64,000 nt of DNA, taken from assembly GCF_003350925.1 (NCBI RefSeq), contig NZ_KZ857184.1, forward strand, positions 72,008-136,007, read 5' to 3'. Source of the stretch: Dyella tabacisoli. Lineage in GTDB: Bacteria; Pseudomonadota; Gammaproteobacteria; Xanthomonadales; Rhodanobacteraceae. Position numbers and translations under genes: made by a program. The notes below the pieces were generated by a model. That model searched no databases. It saw only the letters and a program-made list of their open reading frames with translations, and was not told the DNA's origin. Shown here piece by piece: positions 17,869 through 25,271 of this stretch. Numbering within the stretch: the stretch's first letter is position 1; each line of letters starts with the position of its first letter.

Positions 17869-18714
17869 TCACGGCGCTCGCGCGACGACCATCCAGCAGG
17901 CAGCGTTAAAGCGTACTTCCGCCCCGTCCACATAGGGATCAAAAGCGGCGCGGACCGTTTCGATGACCTCAGTGCGCGTCGGCTCGTCTGCCTGATGAAG
18001 GACCCGGCCGAGCGGGCCGAGCTGGCTCAGGTAACGGATCAGCTCCTGCTCGGGAAACGTGCAGGCGACATCGATCGGCTGGATATCGATGTCGGCCCAG
18101 CCGCTCTCCTCCAGAATGCGGTGGACCCGGTGCTGGTCCGCGAAGGCGAATTGCCCTGGTGCGTTCGGCGCGCGCGTGGGCATGTTCGGCAGAAGCGGGG
18201 CCGCAGCACGCTCGGCCGTTGTCATAAATGGATTTTCCTCAGCGCTCCGCCAAGCGATGAAGCGGAGCTCGGCGCCGCTCTTTGCGGCACAGCGCAAGTT
18301 CGCGAACGCCCGAACGGAATCGTCGAAGAACATCACGCCAAAGCGCGAAATGATGGTGTCAAAACTCGCGGGCTCGAAGGCATGTATCTGCGCATCGGCA
18401 CAGATAAAACTTGCCGGCGCCCCCTCTCGCTCTGCCTGCGCCTGAGCGGCGGCCAGCATCGGCGCGGAAATGTCGATGCCGATGCAGCGGCCTTTCGCGC
18501 CAAGTAAGCGTGCGACAGTAAGCATGGTGCTACCCGTGCCGCAGCCGACGTCGAGTACACGCAGAACTGATCGGACGTTAACGGCTTCGGCGAGCAGATC
18601 CTCGAATGGTTTGAACATCTGATCGAGTACCGCCTGCGACTCGACCCAGGCGCGTCCAGCCGAGCCGTTCCAAAGCATTGCCTGCTCACCATCGACCTGC
18701 TGGGTGATATTCAT
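17869..18714 (-). CDS. SAM-dependent class I methyltransferase
   Basis: A 281-aa cytoplasmic protein with a class I methyltransferase core: motif I VLDVGCGTGS (~residue 53), motif II GIDISAPML, a CADAQ segment contacting the adenine, and SRFGVMFFDD. The N-terminus (EQAMLWNGSAGRAWVESQ) is typical of a group of small-molecule methyltransferases. Start ATG 18714 with AAGGAG 6 bases upstream. It is divergent from a MerR gene, and its predicted promoter has the long 19-bp spacer characteristic of MerR/SoxR-activated genes. Substrate unknown. Confidence 0.82.
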   Translation of the reverse strand: MNITQQVDGEQAMLWNGSAGRAWVESQAVLDQMFKPFEDLLAEAVNVRSVLRVLDVGCGTGSTMLTVARLLGAKGRCIGIDISAPMLAAAQAQAEREGAPASFICADAQIHAFEPASFDTIISRFGVMFFDDSVRAFANLRCAAKSGAELRFIAWRSAEENPFMTTAERAAAPLLPNMPTRAPNAPGQFAFADQHRVHRILEESGWADIDIQPIDVACTFPEQELIRYLSQLGPLGRVLHQADEPTRTEVIETVRAAFDPYVDGAEVRFNAACWMVVARAP

Positions 18715-18751
18715 TTCATGCTCCTTCTTGCTTTCAATAAGCGGAATCGGC

Positions 18752-18782
18752 AGTGTGCCAATTCAAGTCGACTTGAGGTCAA
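18752..18782 (-). promoter_or_regulatory. MerR/SoxR-type promoter with palindromic operator in the spacer
   Basis: On the minus strand TTGACC (-35, complement of 18777-18782) and CACACT (weak -10, complement of 18752-18757) are 19 bp apart. The spacer contains the perfect palindrome TCAAGTCGACTTGA (18763-18776). This closely matches the geometry and half-sites of SoxR boxes. It would serve the methyltransferase gene; the MerR gene starts 5 bp beyond. Confidence 0.65.
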
Positions 18783-18786
18783 GAGG

Positions 18787-19218
18787 GTGAAATACCTGGA
18801 CATAGCAGAGGTAGCTCAACGCTCCGATCTTCCTGCTTCGACATTGCGGTTCTATGAGACGAAGGGGCTGATCGCCTCAGTCGGCAGGCGGGGCTTACGC
18901 CGCCTGTTCGATCCGGGCGTACTTGAGCGGCTGGCGCTGATCGCCTTGGGCCGCGCCGCCGGCTTCTCGTTGGACGAGATCGTGCTTATGTTGGTACCGA
19001 ATGGGCCAGTGCGCGTCGACCGGCTGATGCTCGCCACCAAGGCGGATGAGTTAGACAACACCATCCGCAAAATGAGCACCATGCGCGACGGCCTGCGCCA
19101 TGCCGCCGCCTGCCCCGCGCCAAGCCACATGGAGTGCCCCACCTTCCGCCGTATCCTGCAAGCGGCCGCATCGGGGGCGATGGGCACACGAAAGAAACGC
19201 CCGCCACCACCGAACTAA
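18787..19218 (+). CDS. MerR-family regulator (SoxR-like DNA-binding domain, no Fe-S cluster motif)
   Basis: A 143-aa regulator: YLDIAEVAQRSDLPASTLRFYETKGLI (helix-turn-helix), RRGLRRLFDPGVLERLALIALGRAAGFSLDEI (second helix pair and start of the dimer helix). SoxR proteins carry CX2CXCX5C near the C-terminus; here only CPAPSHMEC is present, so it is not a redox SoxR. Start at GTG 18787 with GAGG 8 bases upstream; earlier in-frame codons would run through the operator. It is divergent from the methyltransferase and likely controls it through the operator at 18763-18776. Confidence 0.8.
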   Translation: MKYLDIAEVAQRSDLPASTLRFYETKGLIASVGRRGLRRLFDPGVLERLALIALGRAAGFSLDEIVLMLVPNGPVRVDRLMLATKADELDNTIRKMSTMRDGLRHAAACPAPSHMECPTFRRILQAAASGAMGTRKKRPPPPN

Positions 19219-19293
19219 GTAGGTTGGGGTGAGCGCAAGCGAACCCCAACGTTGCCCCCTCATGCTCCTGGACATCACTTCGTTCAGGGGACC
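19218..19293. repeat. Dispersed GTAGGTTGGGGT palindromic element, copy 2
   Basis: GTAGGTTGGGGTGAGCGCAA is identical to the start of the copy at 14438, followed by CGAACCCCAACGTT; the second half (ACATCACTTCGTTCAGGGGACC) is diverged at the end. It sits directly after the MerR stop codon. Confidence 0.75.
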
Positions 19294-19317
19294 TATTTAT
19301 CAACCCTTTGCTTCCTA

Positions 19318-19494
19318 TTATTCAAACTCTTCAAATGCTAATTCTTGTAGCTCCCCTTTGCTAAGCTCTATTAGGCTTTTAGAAAAATGAGCCCATTGCT
19401 CATAACCTGCCAAGAATTCTGCGGAGGCACTACGACAAACTGTGTTGCGCGCATCATCGTCGGGCTCGACAACCCGAAAATGTTGCTTACGCAT
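19318..19494 (-). CDS. Hypothetical small protein, doubtful
   Basis: A 58-codon frame (MRKQHFRVVEPDDDARNTV...GELQELAFEEFE) in a stretch of lower GC content than its surroundings. The composition is protein-like (acidic, helical C-terminus), but no Shine-Dalgarno is seen at ATG 19494 and the frame stays open upstream without a better start. It could be the tail of a decayed foreign gene next to the cassette-type boundary at 19567-19605. Confidence 0.3.
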   Translation of the reverse strand: MRKQHFRVVEPDDDARNTVCRSASAEFLAGYEQWAHFSKSLIELSKGELQELAFEEFE

Positions 19495-19566
19495 GCCAGG
19501 TTTCGCGACTTCACGCCCAAGGCCGTCAGCGCCATGCCAGCACAGTAGGGAGCTGCGTGATTCTCG

Positions 19567-19605
19567 TAACCGAACGCGCACGTCCGTCTATTAAGTAGTT
19601 AGACC
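19567..19605 (+). repeat. attC-like boundary site upstream of DUF2867 gene
   Basis: Reading right, TAAC, then CGAACG...CGTCCG (imperfect inner stem), then TCTATTAAGTA and the core-like GTTAGAC (19598-19604). ACGTCCGTCTATTA..GTAGTTAGACC is identical at 25 of 26 positions to the complement of 52567-52592, which precedes an integron-type cassette gene. The GTTAGAC end fits the GTTRRRY core consensus of integron sites. Confidence 0.5.
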
Positions 19606-19632
19606 TCAGAACCCAACCAGTGGCTCGCAAAC

Positions 19633-20178
19633 ATGTCAAACCAACAACGTCGCGCAACGCCCGTATTGCTTCCCACAGAATCGGGAATTGCCAGAGCCTA
19701 CGAATCGACGAATCTCGCAGACGCCTACTCGATCGAGCTTCCAACGGAAGCGTCTACCAATCCCGAACTGTTGGCGAGGTTCATCTTCTCCCACCAAGCA
19801 CCGTGGGTGGGCAACCTCATGACGGTCCGAGATGCCGTCGTCGGCAAGCTCGGCCTCAAGACTGCCAAGCAACTCGCGTCACTTGGTGCAGCGAGCGGGA
19901 CAGGCCGTCTCGGCATCTTCAAGATCTACAGCACAAGTCCGACTGAAGTTGTCTTTGGAGAAGACGACAAGCACCTGGACTTCAGGCTTTCTATCCTCTG
20001 TACCCATCAGCCGTCGCCGGAAGGCAAACGCTACTTGACTCTTTCGACCGTGGTCCATTGCCACAACCTCTTAGGTCGTCTCTATATTCGTGCCATCGCC
20101 CCGTTCCACCGATTGGTTGTTCAGTCCAGCCTCCTACGGGCCGCACGAATCGGCTGGCCGTCGGCCACGGAGGCGTGA
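19633..20178 (+). CDS. DUF2867 family protein
   Basis: A 181-aa protein: SGIARAYESTNLADAYSIEL, PELLARFIFSHQAPWVGNLMTVRDAVVGKLGLK, then FKIYSTSPTEVVFGEDDKHLDFRLSI and HCHNLLGRLYIRAIAPFHRLVV, the conserved pattern of DUF2867, whose function is unknown. No export signal. It starts 29 bp after an attC-like site at 19567-19605, so it may be a single cassette inserted here, although no matching attC was found after its stop codon. Confidence 0.75.
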   Translation: MSNQQRRATPVLLPTESGIARAYESTNLADAYSIELPTEASTNPELLARFIFSHQAPWVGNLMTVRDAVVGKLGLKTAKQLASLGAASGTGRLGIFKIYSTSPTEVVFGEDDKHLDFRLSILCTHQPSPEGKRYLTLSTVVHCHNLLGRLYIRAIAPFHRLVVQSSLLRAARIGWPSATEA

Positions 20179-20469
20179 GCCAAACTCCCAGTCATTATGC
20201 GCAGCCCACTGAGGCCTAATCCTTCCATGCCTGGGATTGGCATATTGATCGCCGAGGCACCATCAGGAAGGAAAAGAGTCGGCCTGTGCTATTCGCCCAT
20301 CCCCCTGGTTGTATCTGAGGAATGAAGGTGCGAGAGACATTTATGAGCCTCTCTGGCACCTTACAGACAGACAAACCGGACACGGAAAAGTATCGTCTTC
20401 AATCCTGGGGAGTTTGCCTTGACGGCTTGCCAGCCGCTGCCGATGATTTCCGCCAAGAGGAGTTTCACG
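20179..20469. other. Intergenic region, no gene seen
   Basis: 290 bp between the DUF2867 and glutathione transferase-like genes. No convincing frame, palindrome or terminator was found except the Shine-Dalgarno GAGGAG at its right end. Confidence 0.4.
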
Positions 20470-21123
20470 ATGAGCATCATCATTACTGCCTTTGAACGGT
20501 CGCCCGATGGCGGCAAGGGACTGGCGCGCGATACGCGCGTTCGCTGGGCGCTTGAAGAAGCGGAGCAACCCTACGAGGTTCGCCTGGTTTCGTTCGCTGC
20601 AATGAAAGAGCCCGCGCATGTGGCCCTTCATCCTTTCGGCCAGATTCCGACCTATGAGGAAGGCGATCTCGTCCTGTTCGAAACAGGCGGCATCGTTTTC
20701 CATATCGCCGAGCGCCATGCGGGTTTGTTGCCGCACGATGCCCATGCTCGGGCGCGGGCGATCATGTGGATGTTCGCCGCGCTCAACTCGGTGGAGCCGA
20801 CGATTCTCGAACTCGTCACCGCCAAGTTTCAGGAAGGCGACAAGCCTTGGAGCAAAGAGCGCATGCCCCTGGTCGCAGATCGCATTCGCCAGCGGCTGGG
20901 CCAACTTTCTACTCGCCTGGGCGATGCCGAGTGGCTCGATGGCGCGTTCAGCGCGGGCGACCTGATGATGGTGTCGGTGCTGCTCAGGCTGAGACTGTCG
21001 GGCATTCTGGACGAATTCCCGAAGCTGGCTGCCTATGTCGCCCGCGGTGAAGCGCGGCCCGCATACAAGCGGGCTTTCGCTGCCCAACTGGCGATTAATG
21101 CGGGCAAGCCAGCAAACGGCTGA
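20470..21123 (+). CDS. Glutathione S-transferase family protein
   Basis: A 217-aa cytosolic protein. The N-terminal thioredoxin-like domain has MSIIITAFERSPDGGKGLAR, RWALEEAEQPYEVRLVSF, the cis-Pro FGQIPTYEEG and the glutathione-contacting FETGGIVFHIAE; the C-terminal all-helical domain includes EWLDGAFSAGDLMMVSVLLRLR. Start ATG 20470 follows GAGGAG; an in-frame start 51 bases upstream adds atypical residues. A Ser or Cys catalytic residue is not obvious: position 8-10 reads ERSPDGG, so Ser9 is the candidate. Convergent with the asparagine-synthetase-like gene. Confidence 0.83.
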   Translation: MSIIITAFERSPDGGKGLARDTRVRWALEEAEQPYEVRLVSFAAMKEPAHVALHPFGQIPTYEEGDLVLFETGGIVFHIAERHAGLLPHDAHARARAIMWMFAALNSVEPTILELVTAKFQEGDKPWSKERMPLVADRIRQRLGQLSTRLGDAEWLDGAFSAGDLMMVSVLLRLRLSGILDEFPKLAAYVARGEARPAYKRAFAAQLAINAGKPANG

Positions 21124-21221
21124 TTGCGTTCCATCCTGAACTCGATGTCGTCACCCCTCGTGTCGCACGGTGGGTTGGCCAGTGTCACCACGGGCAACGA
21201 TATATACACGCGTCAGGCATA

Positions 21222-22799
21222 TCAGCTCACCTGACGTACGCATCGCTCAAGCCAGAGAAATGAGGCCAATGCCGCCGTCGGCACCTGCCCCCGCGTAACG
21301 GCCACCGTATCCAACAATGTCAGGGCGGCCCGCTGATCTACCAGACCAAGGTCGGCCAGGGCACAGTCGCGCAACTGCAAGGCAATGGTTTGGGCATGCC
21401 TGGAAATCTGTTCGGGAAGTACCTGCGCGAACGTTTCTTTCGTATAGCCGCGAGGGAACACCTCGCTGCCCAGACGCGCGTGCAAATACTGCCGCATGAC
21501 TTCCCGGCCTTGCCGATACTCGCGCGGGAGTTGATGGCAAAAGGCGATAAGGTTGGGATCGCTCAACGGATTCACGGGCCACAGGCCATGACGCAGCAGA
21601 TCAGGCCCACGGCACGCATGCGCAAGCAGCGCTGTCGCTGTCACGGGACTGTCGGGGGCATCGAAGCTGCGTAGCGTGTGTGCCGCGCTCAATGCGCGCG
21701 GTGTCAGCAACTGCATCGCATAACGCGAGGCTTCTTCTTGTTCTTGGCTCCCCGATTCTTTGCCGTTCTTTATCTGTGTTTCGTCGACATAGGCGGGAAA
21801 CAATTCGTCTCCACCGATGCCTGTGAAAAGCAGGTCGCGCCCTTCGGCTCGAACCGAGTCCCATAAAGCGCTGCACGCTTCCAGGTAGTACTCCCGATTC
21901 AACCCCCGTGACTGACCAGGGCGCCGCTGCAAATCGAGACTTGGCGGAAACGCTGCCATCTCCACGGTATGGTCGAACAAGCCAAGCCGGCTGGTGATCG
22001 ATTGACGTCGCTGAATCTGAGGTCGGCGGACATCGCCGTCCAATAAAATTCCCTTGCTCGACATTCGTCCGTGGATAGCCGTCATCGCGCACGCCACGGT
22101 GGCCGAATCCTTGCCTCCACTCAGCTCTAGCGAGACGCGATCCGCCGCGATCGGTCGAGCCGATACGACGCGGTGCAAAAGCTCGCTGAACATCGCCAAG
22201 GCATCGCGTCCCTTCGGCAGCGGCGATGAGACAGTCTGCTGCACGGGTGCGGGATATTGGTAATTCGCCTTGCCCGGCTCTACAGAGAACGAGGCACGTT
22301 CCGTCAGCAGAGTGACGCCGACACATAGTTGCCGCGCGGAATAGAACGTATGGAGCGCCAGTTGATGGCTGGCGATTTCAGTATCGATCGCCAAGGGGCT
22401 TGTCGTGAAGTCTCCGAAATCCCAGGACACGGTGACTTGATCGTTGCGGGCGCGGCAATACACCGGTACGGAGCCGAACACCCCCGCTCGCACCCTTATT
22501 CGAGATCCCGCGCGAGCGACTTCGATCATCACATAATCGAGCGGCCACAAAAGAGACTCTTGGTAAAGTCGCTTGAACTCATCAGCATCAACATCTCTGC
22601 TTGCGGCAATGCTGCCGAGCGGCACCGAGGCATGGCGCTCTCTTACGATCACGAACCATTGGCCCTCGGTACGCACCAGCAGCATTTCGAGCATAGAGTG
22701 CGGATAAGGAGTGATTCGACTCTTTCCCCATGTGATTGAGCCGTCTATCCATTCCGCATTAAGCGATAGATCAGATAAAGCAATATCGGCCTTTAGCAT
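21222..22799 (-). CDS. Asparagine synthetase-like ATP-dependent amide synthetase (lasso cyclase-like), linked to a peptide gene
   Basis: A 525-aa protein with asparagine-synthetase B architecture. The N-terminal half resembles the glutaminase domain but starts MLKADIALSD, without the catalytic Cys2 of true AsnB. The C-terminal half is the adenylating domain: PP-loop LELSGGKDSATVACAM (~residue 245), LLFTGIGGDELFPAYVDE (~345), LLRHGLWPVNPLSDPNLIAFC and RGYTKETFAQV. Loss of the glutaminase Cys plus an upstream 58-codon peptide gene and intervening terminator is typical of lasso-peptide cyclases (C proteins). No RRE/transglutaminase-type protease (B1/B2) or transporter is adjacent, which is unusual. 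Start ATG 22799 with GAGG 7 bases upstream. Macrolactam formation is inference; a housekeeping amide ligase is possible. Confidence 0.75.
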   Translation of the reverse strand: MLKADIALSDLSLNAEWIDGSITWGKSRITPYPHSMLEMLLVRTEGQWFVIVRERHASVPLGSIAASRDVDADEFKRLYQESLLWPLDYVMIEVARAGSRIRVRAGVFGSVPVYCRARNDQVTVSWDFGDFTTSPLAIDTEIASHQLALHTFYSARQLCVGVTLLTERASFSVEPGKANYQYPAPVQQTVSSPLPKGRDALAMFSELLHRVVSARPIAADRVSLELSGGKDSATVACAMTAIHGRMSSKGILLDGDVRRPQIQRRQSITSRLGLFDHTVEMAAFPPSLDLQRRPGQSRGLNREYYLEACSALWDSVRAEGRDLLFTGIGGDELFPAYVDETQIKNGKESGSQEQEEASRYAMQLLTPRALSAAHTLRSFDAPDSPVTATALLAHACRGPDLLRHGLWPVNPLSDPNLIAFCHQLPREYRQGREVMRQYLHARLGSEVFPRGYTKETFAQVLPEQISRHAQTIALQLRDCALADLGLVDQRAALTLLDTVAVTRGQVPTAALASFLWLERCVRQVS

Positions 22800-22815
22800 G
22801 ATCGACCTCTGCCCA

Positions 22816-22848
22816 TAAAAAAGCCGCCTCCCGATAAAGAGGCGGCTT
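22816..22848 (-). terminator. Intrinsic terminator between peptide gene and synthetase gene
   Basis: On the minus strand AAGCCGCCTC (complement of 22839-22848) pairs perfectly with GAGGCGGCTT (complement of 22821-22830), 8-nt loop, followed by a run of six T. It lies 46 bp after the peptide stop and 17 bp before the synthetase start, so it would let the peptide be made in excess over the enzyme. Confidence 0.8.
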
Positions 22849-22893
22849 CGCATCGTTTGCGAAAAATACTCAAGATACGGAAATCAGGACGGA

Positions 22894-23070
22894 TTAGTCT
22901 TGGTCGCAGCCAAAACCGCGACTCGCATGAGCGAGATCTCCCGGCTGGTTAAATTTAGGCGCGCGTTTCTCTATCGGCATCTGATTCTGCAGCGGACCTT
23001 CGATCTGAATTCCGAAGGGATTCATTCCGTTCACCCTCTCTTCGTGCAAAACACCGTTCAACTGTTCCAT
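22894..23070 (-). CDS. Candidate ribosomal peptide precursor (58 aa)
   Basis: A 58-aa frame starting at ATG 23070 with GGAG 8 bases upstream. It reads MEQLNGVLHEERVNGMNPFG, IQIEGPLQNQMPIEKRAPKF, NQPGDLAHASRGFGCDQD. The N-terminal ~35 residues are leader-like (charged, helical), the C-terminus is Gly/Pro/Asp-rich with one Cys and two terminal Asp. Among possible cores, cleavage after KR would place Ala1 nine residues from Asp9 (APKFNQPGD), matching a 9-residue lasso ring, but the usual leader Thr at -2 is absent. Context (terminator, then asparagine-synthetase-like enzyme) is the main evidence. An in-frame extension upstream is not supported by a ribosome binding site. Confidence 0.6.
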   Translation of the reverse strand: MEQLNGVLHEERVNGMNPFGIQIEGPLQNQMPIEKRAPKFNQPGDLAHASRGFGCDQD

Positions 23071-23309
23071 GAGTGCACTCCATTGGGTAGATATGCCGCG
23101 ATATGGCGGCGCTCCAAAACGTATCATGGTTGTGTGCCACCCGACAGTGAACTCAGAGTGCAGAAGTAATGCACTGCGCACGCCCACTCAATATCAGTCA
23201 CGATTCGAGCTAAACCTCAGTTGCCATCCGTGACATTTCTGAAGAACGTGGCCAACTGGCACTTCGACTTGCCAATATCAAGGCGTATCGTCTATATCCA
23301 TCGGGATGG

Positions 23310-23804
23310 TTATTTCTTCTTCGCAAACGCTTCCTCCGGCGTAATTTCCTTGCCATCGGCATTAATGTAGTGCGTATCGAAGACGCCGTCCGAGCGCAGG
23401 AACATCACGCATGCGGACAGACAAGTGAATTGATGCGCGTGCTGCGATGGCAGCATGGCGTAACCACCCGCGTGCAGCGTCACCGGCTTGGTGTCCTTCA
23501 TTTCCATACGGCCGATACCACTGACCAGCATCACGTGCTCGTCGGGTGTATGCCAGTGCCAGGGCACGGTGCAGCCAGTCTTGAACTTCAACTCGAACAG
23601 CGCGGGACCCTTGCTCGGGTCGCCAGCGAGCCCAGTGCCGGTCATGCACGCGGGGGTGCCAGGGATAGCGTCGAACTTCTGATCGCTAAGGTTTTTCGCG
23701 ACAGCGATTGGAGCAGTTGCGACGCCTTCTGCAGCGAGCGCGGTGCCAGTGAGCGTGGCGAGCAGTGCGCCAGCGGAACAGTACACAAACTTGCGGAATT
23801 GCAT
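23310..23804 (-). CDS. Exported cupin-domain protein
   Basis: A 164-aa protein with a signal peptide (MQFRKFVYCSAGALLATLTGTALAA) and one small beta-barrel cupin: VPWHWHTPDEHVMLVSGIGRMEM carries the metal-binding His, His and Glu of motif 1, and GGYAMLPSQHAHQFTC the motif 2 His. Start ATG 23804 follows GGGAGAATGTT; the longer frame to 23909 is not supported. Secreted single cupins like this are often sensors or dioxygenase-like proteins; activity cannot be deduced. Divergent from an AraC fragment. Confidence 0.8.
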   Translation of the reverse strand: MQFRKFVYCSAGALLATLTGTALAAEGVATAPIAVAKNLSDQKFDAIPGTPACMTGTGLAGDPSKGPALFELKFKTGCTVPWHWHTPDEHVMLVSGIGRMEMKDTKPVTLHAGGYAMLPSQHAHQFTCLSACVMFLRSDGVFDTHYINADGKEITPEEAFAKKK

Positions 23805-24098
23805 AACATTCTCCCAAACATGAAGCGGCGATAAGCCGGACATGTCCCGCATTACAACGGCAGGGCACGGGTTTTGCGCCGCAGCCTTGCACTGCGGTGC
23901 GTGCAGCATAGTGCAAACAGGGGGCGCTCATAAGAAGTAGCGTTGCAGTCTGGCGACCTGCAACGCCTGCCAAACCGATCATGATCGGGGGAACGTAAAC
24001 GGCAAGGGGATCCGTCATCTCCGGCGCACGAACAGCCAGGCTCGTTTCAGCACGAACAGTCAAGCGAAACCCGGAGCGCCGCCGTTATCCTGTCTCGC

Positions 24099-24317
24099 AT
24101 GAATAACGCTTTTGCCTATCAGCGCTATCACGCCCGTTTGCAGCGCGTCATTACTTATATCGACGTTCACTTGAGCGAGGACCTTAGCGTCGAAACACTC
24201 GCCGCCGTCGCCGCGTTCTCACCCTTTCACTTCCAACGCCAGTTCACCCCGATGTTCGGTATCGGCGTTCCGAGGTTTATCGTGATGCCGGCCGTCCCGA
24301 CCTCTGTAATCTTTTAA
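24099..24317 (+). pseudogene. Truncated AraC-family regulator
   Basis: A 72-codon frame that begins as a normal AraC regulator of the type with an N-terminal DNA-binding domain: YHARLQRVITYIDVHLSEDLSVETLAAVAAFSPFHFQRQF. It breaks off after GIGVPRFIV, in the middle of the two-HTH domain, and continues into ten unrelated residues (MPAVPTSVIF). The second HTH and the whole effector domain are missing, so it is probably a remnant left by a deletion. The regulator may once have controlled the divergent cupin gene. Confidence 0.75.
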
Positions 24318-24364
24318 GTGCATCCACTGGTCTGCGCGATTCTTGGATCTCAACTTCGCGTGTT

Positions 24365-24394
24365 GAGATCGGCGCCATCCGTGGCGCCGATCTC
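24365..24394. terminator. 12-bp perfect hairpin 3' of the OmpA-like gene
   Basis: GAGATCGGCGCC (24365-24376) and GGCGCCGATCTC (24383-24394) with a 6-nt loop lie 21 bp after the minus-strand lipoprotein stop and 48 bp after the AraC remnant. No T run on either side; probably a transcript-end hairpin for the adhesin operon. Confidence 0.5.
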
Positions 24395-24414
24395 TGTGCA
24401 GTGAACGAAAACCC

Positions 24415-25233
24415 TTATTTCGCGCTATCGATCCGCACCTCCACACGTCGATTCGGAGCGAGGCAGGCGATGAGTTGGGCGCGGGCGCTGTCCGGGCAAT
24501 TCTTCACGGGATCGCCGGCACCGAAACCTTCGGCGCTAATGCGTTCGCCGGGAACACCCTGCTCTTCCAAATAGGCTTTGACCGCGTGAGCGCGACGAAG
24601 CGACAGGTCATGGTTGTAAGCGTCACTGCCCAGGCGATCGGTGTAACCGGCAATGTTTACGGCGCGCAGCTTTTCACCGTGGCCGCGCAATTCGACGGCC
24701 AGGGCATCCAGCGCGGTACGGCCGGCCAGACTAAGCTCGGCCTTGTCGAAGGCAAACAGCGCGTCGGCGGACAGCACGCGCGGCACGGCCGTTGACACCT
24801 CGGCTGGCGGTGTTACGGGCTTTGCCTCATCCAACAGCGCTGCGCAGGACTCTGGTTTCCAGTAGAAGCTGCGTGCGAGCCCTGCGTCATCGAACAACAC
24901 TTTGTACTCGCACACTGTCACTTCATCGGTGCCGGGCTTGCGAAAGTTGAATACATAGTTCCACTCATGCACACCCCACACGCCTTCGCTGAAGTGCGGA
25001 TAGCCGATCAAGTCGGAGAGTTGCTGCTTATTGAGCGCCGCCCTTACCTGCCGAAGATTGACCAGGCTGGGGAAGGTGCCGCCTTTGTGCATCGGCGTGA
25101 CGCTGTCTGGTGCCGGCCATACCAACTCGCCTGCGCTGTGGCCATCCTTTGTTACGTCGTGACTGACATTGCCGCAGGCGGCCAGGACGAGCGAGATCGA
25201 GGCCGCGATGATGCCTTTGAAATGAGTACGCAT
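24415..25233 (-). CDS. OmpA-domain outer-membrane lipoprotein with SmpA/BamE-like domain
   Basis: A 272-aa lipoprotein (signal MRTHFKGIIAASISLVLAAC, lipobox LAAC). Residues ~55-125 look like a SmpA/OmlA (BamE-type) domain: VRAALNKQQLSDLIGYPHFSEGVWGVHEWNYVF. The C-terminal OmpA peptidoglycan-binding domain is clear: DALFAFDKAELSLAGRTALDAL, NIAGYTDRLGSDAYNHDLSLRRAHAVKAYL, ISAEGFGAGDPV, CLAPNRRVEVRI. Start ATG 25233 has AAGGAG 8 bases upstream. It begins 38 bp after the adhesin stop, so it is probably cotranscribed and anchors or assists the adhesin at the outer membrane, as SadB/OmpA-type partners of trimeric autotransporters do. Confidence 0.83.
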   Translation of the reverse strand: MRTHFKGIIAASISLVLAACGNVSHDVTKDGHSAGELVWPAPDSVTPMHKGGTFPSLVNLRQVRAALNKQQLSDLIGYPHFSEGVWGVHEWNYVFNFRKPGTDEVTVCEYKVLFDDAGLARSFYWKPESCAALLDEAKPVTPPAEVSTAVPRVLSADALFAFDKAELSLAGRTALDALAVELRGHGEKLRAVNIAGYTDRLGSDAYNHDLSLRRAHAVKAYLEEQGVPGERISAEGFGAGDPVKNCPDSARAQLIACLAPNRRVEVRIDSAK

Positions 25234-25271
25234 GAATTGGACTCCTTGAATAGGGATGGACATGCCCGCGA

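Noticed and set aside
20341-21087. 248-codon minus-strand frame opposite the GST-like gene, considered as a lasso B-protein downstream of the cyclase
   Set aside because: It is antisense to a clear glutathione transferase gene and has no protease or RRE features.
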